From: Leucobacter coleopterorum
Lineage (GTDB): Bacteria > Actinomycetota > Actinomycetes > Actinomycetales > Microbacteriaceae
Assembly: GCF_011382985.1 (NCBI RefSeq)
Contig: NZ_CP049933.1
Location: 682,001 to 746,000, forward strand
Reading direction: 5' to 3'
Length of the DNA stretch: 64,000 nt
Below are positions 1 through 9,583 of the stretch, piece by piece; the stretch's first letter is position 1; every line of letters begins with the position of its first letter. Position numbers and translations under genes: made by a program. The notes below the pieces were generated by a model. It was not told where the DNA came from, ran no database searches, and was given only the letters and a program-made list of their open reading frames with translations.

Positions 1-180
1 TGGCACAGAACCGGCCGACTCCGTCGCGGGTGTGCGGTCAAGCGCTCCAAAGAGAATCAGAACTGAGGATCGCCGGGTCGGGCGATCAGCGAGGTGCCCC
101 TGCGGTCGGTAATCGAGATGCACGTCCCGCTGCATGAGTTCGCGGAGATCCTGCTGCACCTGCTTCACCGTCGACGACAT
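1..180 (-). CDS. NUDIX hydrolase, probable CoA pyrophosphatase (N-terminal part only)
   Basis: The first 60 codons of a gene that runs off the left edge. The visible protein has a charged helical start, then a strand reading RRSSVLILFGAL, which resembles the first strand of the NUDIX fold in actinobacterial CoA pyrophosphatases; the NUDIX box itself would lie outside the window. The ATG at 180 has no Shine-Dalgarno sequence but sits 7 nt after TAGGCT (minus strand, 193-188), so the transcript is probably leaderless. It lies downstream of the carboxylase epsilon gene on the same strand. The family call rests on a short stretch and is tentative. Confidence 0.5.
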   Translation of the reverse strand, partial: MSSTVKQVQQDLRELMQRDVHLDYRPQGHLADRPTRRSSVLILFGALDRTPATESAGSVP

Positions 181-187
181 AGGGGTT

Positions 188-193
188 AGCCTA
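188..193 (-). promoter_or_regulatory. -10 box of a leaderless promoter for the NUDIX gene
   Basis: TAGGCT on the minus strand, 7 nt before the ATG at 180. The same box and spacing recur at other genes in this window. Confidence 0.5.
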
Positions 194-242
194 GTGCGCG
201 ACCTCTGACATTGAGCGAGATGTTCGCCGTCGGCGGGAAGAG

Positions 243-518
243 CTATCCGTCTGCGAGAAGCTCGCCGATCCCCTCGGGAACACGTTGTGATCTGGCCCAA
301 GGCTCACGATCGCGCCTTGCTACTCGCTTCACACGCTGTGTCTCTTCAGTGCGCACCTGGGTGAGCACGGCGATAGTCGCGGCTCGCTCCTCGGCACTCA
401 CGCCGCGGGTGACAAAGTGAATGTCGTCGCCGGTAACGGTCGTGTCGACCTCGCCCACTTCTTCGCGCTTTGCTGCGTCGCGTGCGGCTGCATCGGGCGG
501 TAGTAAACCGTGTTTCAC
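243..518 (-). CDS. Acyl-CoA carboxylase epsilon subunit
   Basis: A 91-residue protein directly downstream of the carboxyltransferase beta gene (44 bp gap). It shows the pattern of the small epsilon subunits of actinobacterial acyl-CoA carboxylases: a short strand (VTRGVSAEERAA), an alanine-rich helix (ATIAVLTQV), then a basic tail with a tryptophan (PWARSQRVPEGI). Epsilon subunits stabilise the alpha-beta biotin-dependent carboxylase complex in the cytoplasm. The GTG start at 518 is the furthest upstream plausible start. The family is poorly conserved, so position next to the beta gene carries much of the weight. Confidence 0.75.
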   Translation of the reverse strand: MKHGLLPPDAAARDAAKREEVGEVDTTVTGDDIHFVTRGVSAEERAATIAVLTQVRTEETQRVKRVARRDREPWARSQRVPEGIGELLADG

Positions 519-562
519 TGTGTTGCCGATCTGTCTCTTGAACTGAGGGGATGATGCCGCAC

Positions 563-2151
563 TTACAGCGGAATGTTTCCATGCTTCTTGGCGGGCAGCT
601 CGGTGCGCTTTCCGCGCAGACCGCGCAGAGCCTTGATCACCGCGAGGCGAGTGCCCGCGGGCTCAAGCACGTTGTCAAGCTCGCCGCGTTCGGCCGCGAG
701 GAACGGTGAGGTCACGTCGGCGGTGTACTTTGCCGTGAGCTCGGCGCGCAGGGCCTCGACGTCCTGCCCGGCGGCCTCAGCAGCGGCGAGTTCCTTGCGA
801 TAAAGGATGTTGACCGCGCCCGCACCGCCCATCACGGCGATTTCGGCGGTGGGCCACGCGATGTTAATGTCGGCGCCCATCTCTTTCGAACCCATCACAA
901 TGTACGCGCCACCATAGGCCTTACGAGTGATGATCGTGACAAGCGGCACCGTGGCCTCAGCGTATGCGTAGAGCAGCTTCGCGCCGCGGCGAATAACTCC
1001 CTGGAACTCCTGATCGGTACCGGGCAGGTAACCTGGCACATCAACGAGGGTGAGGATCGGGATCGAGAAGGCGTCACAGAACCGCACGAATCGTGCAGCT
1101 TTTTCGCTCGCGTCGATGTTGAGTGTGCCTGCCATCTGGTTCGGCTGGTTCGCCACGATGCCCACTGTGCGGCCCTCAACTCGACCAAAACCGATGAGCA
1201 TGTTCGGGGCGAACAGCGGCTGCACCTCAAGGAAGTCGCCGCCGTCGAGGATCGCCTCGATAGCGACCTTCATGTCGTAGGGCTGGTTGGCGCTGTCGGG
1301 GATCAGGGCGTTGAGGCGGCGGTCTGCTGCGGTGATCTCGAGCGCGGTGTCGCTGTCGTAGACCGGAAGCTCTGACATATTATTGTCGGGCAAAAAGCTG
1401 ATCAGGGTGCGCGCGTAATCGAGCGCGTCGTGCTCGTCGCTCGCGAGGTAGTGTGAGACGCCGCTCGTCTTGTTGTGCGTGAGTGCGCCGCCGAGCTCCT
1501 CGAAGCCAACCTCTTCGCCCGTGACGGTTTTGATGACGTCGGGCCGGTCACGAACATGTGGCTTGTCTTGTCGACCATAATCACGAAGTCGGTGAGCGCG
1601 GGGGAGTACACCGCACCGCCCGCAGACGGGCCCATGACGATCGAGATCTGCGGGATCACACCCGAAGACATTGTGTTGAGGCGGAAGATCTTGGCGTAGT
1701 TCGAGAGTGCAACGACACCCTCCTGGATACGTGCGCCACCCGAGTCGAGAATGCCGAGGATCGGCGCGCCGGTCTTGAGCGCAAACTCCATGGCTTTCAC
1801 GATTTTCTCACCGGCAACTTCGCCGAGTGAACCGCCGAAGGTTGTGAAATCTTGCGAGTAGACAACGACCTGGCGCCCATCAATGGTGCCAGCACCCGTG
1901 ACAACAGCGTCGCCGAAGGGGCGGCTGTTCTCCATGCCGAAGCCCTGTGTGCGGTGTTTGACGTACTTGTCAAACTCAACGAATGAGCCGGGATCAAGCA
2001 GTGCGGTGATCCGCTCTCTCGCTGTCATTTTGCCGCGGGGGTGTTGCTTCGCTGCTGCGGCTGCGTCGCGGTCACCAACCGCTTCTTGATACTTGCGGCG
2101 GTGGTCGGCGATGCGTCCTGCCGTTGTACTGAGATTCATGTCTGCGGTCAC
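563..2151 (-). CDS. accD: Acyl-CoA (propionyl/acetyl-CoA) carboxylase carboxyltransferase beta subunit, frameshifted
   Basis: The carboxyltransferase beta subunit transfers CO2 from carboxybiotin to acetyl- or propionyl-CoA for malonyl/methylmalonyl-CoA synthesis. It has the crotonase-like fold of this family: an N-terminal [12 protein letters not shown] segment, the oxyanion-hole glycines around [10 protein letters not shown] and [13 protein letters not shown], and the C-terminal half with DVPGYLPG and [21 protein letters not shown]. Two reading frames join at about 1540, where one C is missing (VTGP then DVIK); the restored length is 529 aa, normal for the family. The start is GTG at 2151, 7 nt after a TAGGCT box, or ATG at 2139. 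Epsilon follows. Substrate preference cannot be read from the sequence. Confidence 0.93.
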
Positions 2152-2158
2152 GCGCTCT

Positions 2159-2164
2159 AGCCTA
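2159..2164 (-). promoter_or_regulatory. -10 box of a leaderless promoter for the carboxylase beta gene
   Basis: TAGGCT on the minus strand, 7 nt before the GTG at 2151, with no Shine-Dalgarno sequence between. Confidence 0.5.
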
Positions 2165-2259
2165 GCGTGGGGCGTTTCTTCAAAGTGGGAGATATTCTCT
2201 AATGACTTCGAAGTTTTGTGTGAGGAGTGCCACTAATGCTGTGGTTCGATCGTAACTGT

Positions 2260-2282
2260 GAGAAGTGAGGGTGAGACTTCTC
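2260..2282. repeat. 7-bp inverted repeat in the accD-birA divergent promoter region
   Basis: GAGAAGT at 2260-2266 and ACTTCTC at 2276-2282 with a 9-bp spacer, about 30 bp upstream of the birA -10 box. It could be an operator; nothing identifies the binding protein. Confidence 0.3.
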
Positions 2283-2310
2283 GCCGGGGTTTAGTATCGC
2301 CACGGCGCGA

Positions 2311-2316
2311 TAGTCT
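2311..2316 (+). promoter_or_regulatory. -10 box of a leaderless promoter for birA
   Basis: TAGTCT followed by 7 nt and the ATG at 2324. Confidence 0.5.
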
Positions 2317-2323
2317 CTCAATC

Positions 2324-3150
2324 ATGGAACTGACGCGCACGCGATCACTTTTGCCCCTGGTTGTCTGGCGCGACGCTGTTGCCTCAACGAACGCGGAGCT
2401 GCGCGAACTGGCTGCGGGGGTGAGGATCTGGCCCCACACGGTACGCTGCTTGCTACGTCAGATCAGACGGTTGGGAGGGGGCGCCTCGGCCGCGACTGGG
2501 TCATGCCGCCAGACACGGCCGTTGCCGCCTCGGTGCTCATCCGCAATTTTGGGCGGGGCGAGATGCCCGCTAGCTGGCTGCCCCTACTCGCAGGTTCCGC
2601 CGTGGTGAGCGCACTCCAGCCGCTGTTTACCGAGGGCGTGCGCGTCGGCGTGAAGTGGCCGAACGACGTGCACGTCCGCACGGAAGACGATGCCGAGGCG
2701 GGCCGCGTTGGCAAGAAACTGTGCGGGATACTGTGCGAAATGCTGCCAGACGGTGCCGTCGTGGTGGGAATGGGGATCAACCTGCTCATTCCAGACTGGG
2801 AACTTCCCACTGATCGGGCGACCTCGCTGCTGGCCGCCGGGGCAAACGTCGGTGAGGCAGGGTTCCTATCGGATTCCGCCGGTCAGGATCTGCTCGACCG
2901 TGTACTGCGCGACGTGTGTGCAGAGCTGCTGCGGCTCGTGGATCTCGCGTCGGGCGATCCGCGAGCCGTTCGTCAGCGCATCATGAGGCACTCGTTGACG
3001 CTGGGCACAGAAGTTCGAGTTCACCTTCCAGGCGACCAGATAGTTGATGGCCGGGCTCGGAAGCTGGCGGATGACGGCTCGCTCGTTGTAGATCTGCCGA
3101 CCGGTGGCGAACTCACGGTGTCGGCTGGCGACGTCGAGCACCTGCGGTAG
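2324..3150 (+). CDS. birA: Biotin--[acetyl-CoA-carboxylase] ligase BirA, frameshifted
   Basis: Attaches biotin to the biotin carboxyl carrier domain of carboxylases via biotinyl-AMP. The protein starts directly with the catalytic domain (class I ligase, no helix-turn-helix): DAVASTNAEL, then the biotinyl-AMP binding loop GRGRLGRDW, VKWPNDV with the conserved lysine, and GMGINL; the C-terminal small beta-barrel follows (GRARKLADDGSLVV). One G is missing from the G run at 2416-2420; restored length 275 aa. It is divergent from the carboxylase beta gene, whose holoenzyme needs its activity. Confidence 0.93.
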
Positions 3151-3154
3151 CACC

Positions 3155-3190
3155 CTGTCGTTCTGCGCTATCGCTAGCGCAGAACGACAG
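3155..3190. terminator. Perfect 16-bp stem-loop between convergent birA and the permease gene
   Basis: CTGTCGTTCTGCGCTA at 3155-3170 is matched exactly by its complement at 3175-3190, with a TCGC loop. It sits in the 44-bp gap between two convergent genes, as expected of a bidirectional terminator. There is no T tract on either side, so it may act by another route. Confidence 0.7.
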
Positions 3191-3194
3191 ACAC

Positions 3195-4612
3195 CTACCC
3201 CCGCGTCCCCTCAAGCGGGTATTCCTCACCGAGCTGATCGATCTGCTGGGTCGTAGGATCCTGTTCGGAGAAATCGAGCTTCGGCACTGGGCGCTTGAAG
3301 CCCCCGGTGACGAGTGCGATGATGCCGACGCCAATCACGAGCCAGATGCCACCAACAATCCAGGTGCCAGGCTGAAGTGAGGTCCACAGCCAGATAGTCA
3401 TTGCGAAGCCGATCAGCGGGAACACAAAGAAACGAAGAATTCGCCAGAAGGTGATGTGCTCGCGTAACCCACCCTTCGGAAACATGTACGTGCGAATCAC
3501 CGAGAGATTCACCATGGCAAACGCGGCGAGAGCGCCGAAGCTGATCATGAAGGCAACGACATCAAGCGACAGGAATAGCGCCGAGAGCGCGAACACCGAC
3601 ACCGCGATCGCGGCGACAATAGGGGTGCCAAAGCGCTTGTGCAGACGGGAGAGTGGCCTCGGCAGCATCCCGTCACGACCCATCGCGTAGAGAATACGCG
3701 AGACCGAGACCTGCCCGGTCATGCCAGAACCGAACGCACCCGCGACATAGACCGCAACAAAGAAGGCTGTGAATCCTTCGCCGCCAATATTGTTCATGAC
3801 GGTAACGCCCGCCGCATCGATTTCTGCACCGCTGAGCGAGGCCCAGTCAGGCTGATAAGCGATAGCACCGGCCCACGACACCAGAATAAAGAAGAGCCCG
3901 CCCAGCAGCGTCGAGAACACGATTGCGCGCGGGATGTCTCTGCGCGGGTGCTTTGCTTCTTCGGACAGTGTTGACACCGCGTCGAAGCCGAGGAACGAGA
4001 GCGCAAGCACCGCCGCCCCGAGGCCACGGCGCCGATGCCGCCCTCACCAAATGTGAACGGTTCGATGAGGTCGACCGACGCGTCCCCGCCCAGGGCGTGC
4101 TTAAACGCCAGCACCATAAACACTGCAACCAGGATCACTGATAGCCCGATGATCGCAAAGTTCAGCTTGTTCACGAGCGTTATGCCGAGAATGTTGAAGA
4201 GGAGAACCAGAAGGAGCGCGGCGAGGGTGAACGCCCAGCTTGGGATCGCGGGAAACTGCGTGTTGAGATAAATGCCGATGAGCATAAAGTTGATCATCGG
4301 AATGAACAGGTAGTCGAGCAGCATCACCCAGCCGGTGAGAAAGCCTGCGGCTCCGCCGAACGATTGTTGTGAGTATGTGTAGGCCGAACCCGCGACCGGG
4401 TAGCGCCGCACCATTGCGGCGTAACTTCCCGCAGTAAAGAGCATCGCGACGACCGCAACAATGTAGGCCGCGGGCAGGTGACCGTCAGTGACCTGATTGA
4501 CAATGCCGTAGGTGGTGAAGACCGTGATGACGGTCATGTAGGTGACGCCGAAGAGGGTGAGGCCGGTGAGGCCCAGAGCCCTCTTGAGCTGGGGTTGTTT
4601 GGTATCGCTCAA
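3195..4612 (-). CDS. APC superfamily amino acid permease, frameshifted
   Basis: An integral membrane protein with about twelve hydrophobic segments. The first helix carries the APC substrate-binding signature (LTGLTLFGVTYM), followed by GSAYTYSQQSFGG and, in helix 6, SFLGFDAVSTLSEEAKHPRRDIP, all typical of amino acid/polyamine permeases. One base is missing in the C run at 4016-4019; restored length 472 aa. The TTG start at 4612 has a good Shine-Dalgarno (AAAGGAG). It lies 38 bp downstream of the amidohydrolase gene and is probably co-transcribed, suggesting that it imports the amidohydrolase substrate or product. The substrate is unknown. Confidence 0.88.
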
Positions 4613-4650
4613 AATATCTCCTTTGAAGTGTTGCGAAAGCTAAAGACGTG

Positions 4651-6279
4651 TCATGTAGTGGGGCTAAAAGTGCGTTCGCCGGCGAGCCAGGTGCCGTGGA
4701 TCGTAAGGTCAGCGATGGCTTCGGGCGCAACGCTGAGGGGGTCGGCTGACAGCCACACGGCATCGGCAACCATACCCACTTCGAGCGTGCCGCGATCCTG
4801 AACCAACGCCTGCCGCGCGATGCCAGTTGTGTACGCCGCGAACGCCGTGGCTGCATCAATGCGTTCCTCGGGCAACCACGACTCCGCATCGGGATTCTCG
4901 TGGCTGTGCCGCGTGATGGCCGTGGAGAGTGCGGGGCGCCAGTCAAGTGTGGTGACGGGCCAGTCGCTGCCGAATGAGACCGTTGCCCCGCTCCGCTGCA
5001 CCGAGCCGATCAGGTATTGCCAGCTGTCGCGCGGATGACCGAGGTGGGGGATCGTGAGGTCGCGCATCACGGCGTCGCACTGCGCCCAGTACGGCTCGAA
5101 GTTTGCGATCACGCCGAGCTTGGCGAAGCGCGAAACATCGGCTGGATCGAGTAGGGCGACGTGGGCGATCACGTGATGGCGTTCGCGATCGGGGTCAGCG
5201 AGGGTCGCCGCCTCGATGGCATCAAGCGCGTTGCGGTTCGCGGCATCGCCGATCGCGTGCAGGTGCAACTGGAAGCCCTCCGTGTCAAAGGCCTGCGTTG
5301 CCGCGAGAAGCTCTTCTCTGCTCCAATTGGGCAGCCCCTGTTCCTCTGGCAGATCGGCGTAGGGTTCAAGTAGTGCCGCGGTGTGGCTCTCGATAACCCC
5401 GTCTAGAAAGAACTTCACCGTTTCGCCGTTCAGGCGGTCTGCTCCGAGGTTCCGCACCGTTTCTCGCGCTGCCACAAACTCGTGAAGCTGCGCGCGCCAG
5501 CGCGCGGGATCAGCGCGGAACGCAAGATTGACTCGGGTGTGCAGGCGGTTCTGCGCGACGGCCGCGAGGTACACCTCAAGATCGTTTGCCTCGACCCACG
5601 CGTCTTGAATCCAGGTGGTGCCCTGCGCCGCATAAGCGAGTGTTGCTCGTTCGAGCGCCCCTATCCGCTCCTCAACGGTGTAGGACGGCGCGATGTTCGC
5701 GAGGAAATCGTTGGCTGCGGCCTCCTGCAGGGTGCCGAGCGGTGAACCATCTTCGCGGCGCACGATGCGTCCGAGCGGGGGGTCAGGGGTTTCGGCGGTC
5801 ATGCCCGCTGCCGCGAGCGCCGCGGAGTTGACCCAGACCGTGTGGTAATCCCATGAGCGAAGAACCGTCGGGATATCGCCGGTGACCTCATCGAGCCAGT
5901 GCGCGTCGAAGTGGCCGCCGGGCGCGAAAGTTGCATCGTAGCTGCCACCCACGATCCATGTCGCAGCGGGGTTCTCCGCACGCCAGTTTTTGACCGCCTC
6001 GAGAATGCCTGGAATATCTGCCGCCTGCCGTATAGCTGGCCCGAGTGATTCAAGGCCACCGAGCATGGGGTGAGCGTGGCCGTCACCGAGTGCAGGTGCA
6101 AGTGTTCCTCCGGCGAGATTTATGACCTCGACATTGTGCCCGGTTGCGAGCGCCTCCGCCTCGGACCCGATCGCAACGACCACACCACCTTGTATTGCGA
6201 GCGCGTGGCTGGTGGTGCCCTCGGTTTCTGGGGTTGGGTGAACGAGGATCGTGCCACCCGTAAACACCGTGGTCTGCAT
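4651..6279 (-). CDS. Amidohydrolase family 3 protein (YtcJ / N-substituted formamide deformylase type)
   Basis: A 542-residue metal-dependent hydrolase. Visible metal and active-site features in order: GDGHAHP (HxH after strand 1), a central VKFFLDGVIESHTAAL segment, LHLHAIGDAAN, and FGSDWPVTTLDWRP with the late aspartate. These are characteristic of amidohydrolase_3 proteins, which hydrolyse N-acyl or formamide-type bonds. The start at 6279 is preceded by AAGGAGG at good spacing; the frame stays open further upstream but without support. The gene is first of a two-gene operon with an amino acid permease and faces a TetR regulator, which suggests an inducible small-molecule utilisation unit. 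Confidence 0.85.
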   Translation of the reverse strand: MQTTVFTGGTILVHPTPETEGTTSHALAIQGGVVVAIGSEAEALATGHNVEVINLAGGTLAPALGDGHAHPMLGGLESLGPAIRQAADIPGILEAVKNWRAENPAATWIVGGSYDATFAPGGHFDAHWLDEVTGDIPTVLRSWDYHTVWVNSAALAAAGMTAETPDPPLGRIVRREDGSPLGTLQEAAANDFLANIAPSYTVEERIGALERATLAYAAQGTTWIQDAWVEANDLEVYLAAVAQNRLHTRVNLAFRADPARWRAQLHEFVAARETVRNLGADRLNGETVKFFLDGVIESHTAALLEPYADLPEEQGLPNWSREELLAATQAFDTEGFQLHLHAIGDAANRNALDAIEAATLADPDRERHHVIAHVALLDPADVSRFAKLGVIANFEPYWAQCDAVMRDLTIPHLGHPRDSWQYLIGSVQRSGATVSFGSDWPVTTLDWRPALSTAITRHSHENPDAESWLPEERIDAATAFAAYTTGIARQALVQDRGTLEVGMVADAVWLSADPLSVAPEAIADLTIHGTWLAGERTFSPTT

Positions 6280-6425
6280 GCGAAAGCCTCCTTGCTTGGT
6301 GTGGTGCGCGGAATAAACTCTGCCATAAATGAACAGGGTTCTTTTTCTCCCAGAGTCGAGGATAATACGAAAAGGCAAAAAAGTGTTACCCGAGAGAAAA
6401 ATTGGATGCGATAGGGGCATTGCTT

Positions 6426-7109
6426 GTGTTAGATGAGAAACAGGGGCGACGGGCAGGGCGCCCGAAAACTCCACTGTTGAGTCGGCAAATGATTTTGGAA
6501 ACCGCCTTGCGCTTGCTCGACGAGCGTGGCGAGGGTGGGGCAAGTATGCGCGAAGTTGCTCGCGAGCTCGGCGTGCGACCCTCAGCGCTCTACAACCACG
6601 TTTCTGGTCATGAGGATCTGATTGCGGGCATTCGCGAACTGATCAGCGACCGCATCGATGTCGACATGTTCGCGAGCGTGGAGTGGGGTGAAGCATTGGT
6701 TCGTTGGGCTGATTCCTATCGTGCGGCATTCGCCGCCCACCCGCCCACGATTGCATTGCTTGCGACACAGCCGCTGAGCTCCAACGCGCGCACTAGCCTC
6801 ATGTATGACGCGGTTGCCCGTGCCATGGTTGTGGCGGGCTGGCCGCGGGGTCAAGCACTCTCTGTGATCGTGGCTATTGAATCGTTTGTGCTGGGTTCGG
6901 CTCTCGACGCCGCGGCCGACCCCGCGATGCTGGACCCTGGACCCCGCAACGACGTCGCCGACTTTGCAGCAGTGTATGCGGCCCGGGATCGATACCTTAC
7001 TGAATCCGGTGTTTCTCCCGCGGATCAAGCGTTCTATCTCGGTATTCGCGCGATGGTGCGCGGTTTGCGTGCCGAACTCGAAGCGCTGGCAGGTGTTGAT
7101 GATGCTTAG
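6426..7109 (+). CDS. TetR/AcrR family transcriptional regulator
   Basis: The N-terminal DNA-binding domain is clear: ILETALRLLDERG, then a helix-turn-helix (MREVARELGVRPSALYNHV). The C-terminal half is an all-helical ligand and dimerisation domain ending in AFYLGIRAMVRGLRAEL. I chose GTG 6426, 8 nt after GGGG; a TTG at 6402 in the same frame is the alternative. The gene is divergent from the amidohydrolase-permease pair across 146 bp, so it most likely represses that operon and itself. The ligand is unknown. Confidence 0.85.
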   Translation: MLDEKQGRRAGRPKTPLLSRQMILETALRLLDERGEGGASMREVARELGVRPSALYNHVSGHEDLIAGIRELISDRIDVDMFASVEWGEALVRWADSYRAAFAAHPPTIALLATQPLSSNARTSLMYDAVARAMVVAGWPRGQALSVIVAIESFVLGSALDAAADPAMLDPGPRNDVADFAAVYAARDRYLTESGVSPADQAFYLGIRAMVRGLRAELEALAGVDDA

Positions 7110-7187
7110 GGGAGAACTGTGTCATCTTCTGCGGGGTGCGAGGTGCGCCTGGCCGTTCGCGGGAGTGCGCTACGCAAGAGCCTGGGG

Positions 7188-8072
7188 CTAGCGGAAAATG
7201 ATGGTGCGGTCGCCGTCAGCGAGGATGCGGTTCTCCGCGAACCAGTTCACCGCTCGACGCAGCACGCGCGCCTCTTCATCTTGTCCCAGCTGCACCAGCT
7301 CACGCGGTGAATATGAGTGGTCAACGCGGGTCACATCCTGCTCAATAATCGGACCCTCGTCGAGATCCGTCGTTACGAAGTGTGCGGTTGCTCCGATCAA
7401 CTTCACACCACGCTGGTGCGCCTGCTTGTAGGGGTTTGCGCCTTTAAAACCAGGCAAGAACGAGTGGTGAATGTTAATGGCCTTGCCTGCGAGTGCCTCG
7501 CACAATTCAGGCGACAGGATCTGCATGTAGCGCGCAAGCACCACGAGCTCGATATCGAGTTCTTCGACGGCTTCAAGCACACGCGCCTCGAACTCAGCTT
7601 TGTCAGTGGCGTTTGCGATCCTGCGCTCTTCAAACGGAACACCATAGAACTCGGCGATGTCTCGTACGGTGTCGTGATTCGAAAGCACCAGTGGCACCTC
7701 TATGGGCAGTTGCCCACCGCGACGACGGTACAGCAGATCATTGACGCAGTGGGTAGCGGTAGAGGCGAGGATCAGTGTGCGCACCGGGCGCCCCACCCGG
7801 TCAAGGCGCCAGTTCATGTTGTAGCGCTCGGTTACGGGTGCAAGTGTGCCGCTGAAGCGTTCCTCAAACGTCTCGGGCTGCGAGACGGCCTCGACCTGCA
7901 GACGCATGAAGAATCGTCCAGTATCGGCGCTCGCAAACTGCTGGCTCTCGGCGATGTTGCCGCCAGCGGCGACGATGGCACCGCTAATGGCGTGCACGAT
8001 TCCTGGGCCATCGATGCAGGAAAGAGTGAGGACCCACTGAGAGGCGGAGCTGTTCTGAGCGCTGGTGTTCAC
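7188..8072 (-). CDS. purU: Formyltetrahydrofolate deformylase PurU
   Basis: Hydrolyses 10-formyl-THF to THF and formate, balancing the one-carbon pool and supplying formate. It has an N-terminal ACT domain (VLTLSCIDGPGIVHAISGAI) and a C-terminal formyltransferase-like domain with NINIHHSFLPGFKGANPY and ATAHFVTTDLDEGPII, where the catalytic asparagine, histidine and aspartate of the family lie. With the GTG start at 8072 the length is 294 aa, normal for PurU; the frame stays open to 8240 but that stretch overlaps the signal peptidase gene. TACCCT lies 8 nt before the start. Folate genes glyA and folD lie about 4.5 kb away. Confidence 0.93.
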   Translation of the reverse strand: MNTSAQNSSASQWVLTLSCIDGPGIVHAISGAIVAAGGNIAESQQFASADTGRFFMRLQVEAVSQPETFEERFSGTLAPVTERYNMNWRLDRVGRPVRTLILASTATHCVNDLLYRRRGGQLPIEVPLVLSNHDTVRDIAEFYGVPFEERRIANATDKAEFEARVLEAVEELDIELVVLARYMQILSPELCEALAGKAINIHHSFLPGFKGANPYKQAHQRGVKLIGATAHFVTTDLDEGPIIEQDVTRVDHSYSPRELVQLGQDEEARVLRRAVNWFAENRILADGDRTIIFR

Positions 8073-8163
8073 GAGATACAAGGGTAGCGGGTCAGAACGA
8101 CATGGCCAGCACCTTAGACCGGTGGGTGCCTCCACGCCAATGTCGGCGGTGAGCGCTTCTTGC

Positions 8164-8790
8164 TTAGGATGTAGGTTTTTTGCGCGCCCGATCGCGCAGG
8201 CTCGAGACCACCATCCAGGCTGCGTATGTGAGGAGTCCACCGACGGCGATCGCTATTGCGATCGCTTTGCTTTGCCCGGTGAACACTGCTGTAACCCAAC
8301 CCACGTAGGGAATCGCGTACCAAACAGTTCCTCTGATTTGCACCTCTTGAACGGGGGCGGGGTCCGGTTGGGGGTTGGCGTCTCCCTTGGTGACAAATAC
8401 CGGGGATCCGTCGGCCAGGAACTGTTTCTGGGTGACACGGTGAGTGACCAGGGTGTCTTTGCCGCTGTTCAGTTGATAAGTCAACACCATGCCAGGGCGA
8501 ATATCTGAGACCTGAGTTGGCCGCACCACCACCATGGTTCCGGGAGGAAGAGCGGGCTCCATTGAGGAGGTCCTGACGGTGAGCGCAGTGGAGCCGGTGA
8601 CTGCAGGGACGACAATAGTGGCTATTCCTATGCCAACAAAAAGCAGTAATAATCCAAACGTGAGACCGGTGCCAAACGCTCGAAACGTTGCTCGAACTCC
8701 CCGTCGACTACTCGTTGCGCGGTCGGCCGCCCTGCGAGCACGTCTGGAATCTGCAGGCTGGTCCGCCTGCTGCACGGCACTATCAGTCAT
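8164..8790 (-). CDS. sipW: Signal peptidase I of the SipW/Sec11 type
   Basis: A 208-residue membrane protease that removes signal peptides outside the membrane. An acidic/basic N-terminus precedes one membrane segment (about 40-64), then the catalytic RTSSMEPALPPG (Ser76), LVTHRV with His117 in place of the bacterial lysine, and the KGDAN box; a second membrane segment closes the protein. A Ser-His enzyme is the ER/SipW type, which in Bacillus processes TasA-like proteins. The start overlaps the preceding gene by 8 bp. It is the last gene of an operon in which three proteins carry SipW-type signal peptides, so those are its likely substrates. Confidence 0.92.
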   Translation of the reverse strand: MTDSAVQQADQPADSRRARRAADRATSSRRGVRATFRAFGTGLTFGLLLLFVGIGIATIVVPAVTGSTALTVRTSSMEPALPPGTMVVVRPTQVSDIRPGMVLTYQLNSGKDTLVTHRVTQKQFLADGSPVFVTKGDANPQPDPAPVQEVQIRGTVWYAIPYVGWVTAVFTGQSKAIAIAIAVGGLLTYAAWMVVSSLRDRARKKPTS

Positions 8791-9583
8791 GCGCTTCCAC
8801 GATCGTGGCGAGATTTTTGGGGTGAGCGTTGAGACCTACAAGCTTGTGCCTTCTGCGGACGAGCACACCCAACAGCAGCCCTCCGGCAACCCCGAGAGCG
8901 CCAGCCCACACCGCTAGTACAAACGATGCGCCACCCGTGGTGACCAACTTGGGGCTTGCCAATGGGGCCTTTTGCGTCGATGTCATCTCGCAGGCTGCCC
9001 CAACGGCACGCCGTTCTACTGCCGCTGCCTCTTCGAGCACGCCACGCAGCTGAAACCGCACAGTTCCGGTCGCTCCATCGCGTTTGTTGAGGTGAGGATC
9101 AATAGCCGCGGTTAACGAGAGTTCTTTGACTTCCCCTGGATTGAGGAGAACCTCATGCGACAAAACCGTACAGGTGCCGTTGCGGATGCCGTGTGCAATT
9201 GAAACCGGCTCAGTCCCTGAGTGGTCCTTTTCTGCGATGGACAGCGAAAAGCCTCGGGCGAGTTCCGAACTGTTGGAGATGGGGTTGATGAGCTCGATCT
9301 GAAGTCGTCCGGTTGCGGGCCCTTCGTTGCGCACCCAGACTCTCTCAACGTTTTGCGCTCCGGGCACCGATATTCCCATGTCCTCGAAAACCGGAAGAGA
9401 GGTGTTGGAGTCGAAGTTCGTTCCATCGTGAGAAACGGTGAGGCCACCAGGAGACGCATGCGCAGTGGTGGGGTTCATGCCGCTGCAAACTAGAAGAAGT
9501 AACGCGACAACGCACACTGCCGCACCGAGGGGAGTGCGACGTACGCGGAAGAGTTGATCGAGCTTCATATCCTGCATGGTCAC
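8783..9583 (-). CDS. Secreted surface protein with C-terminal membrane anchor, function unknown
   Basis: A 266-residue exported protein. After a hydrophobic signal segment (about 16-35) the mature part looks like beta-sandwich domains (FEDMGISVPGAQNVERVWVRNEG, VLLNPGEVKELSLTA), similar in style to proteins that depend on companion fibre subunits. The C-terminus has LVTTGG, a hydrophobic helix and RRRHK, the layout of a sortase sorting signal, though LVTTG departs from LPxTG and LAxTG. The GTG start overlaps the previous stop (GTGA). I do not recognise a named family. Its place in the SipW operon suggests a cell-wall-linked partner of the surface proteins. Confidence 0.75.
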   Translation of the reverse strand: MTMQDMKLDQLFRVRRTPLGAAVCVVALLLLVCSGMNPTTAHASPGGLTVSHDGTNFDSNTSLPVFEDMGISVPGAQNVERVWVRNEGPATGRLQIELINPISNSSELARGFSLSIAEKDHSGTEPVSIAHGIRNGTCTVLSHEVLLNPGEVKELSLTAAIDPHLNKRDGATGTVRFQLRGVLEEAAAVERRAVGAACEMTSTQKAPLASPKLVTTGGASFVLAVWAGALGVAGGLLLGVLVRRRHKLVGLNAHPKNLATIVEAHD

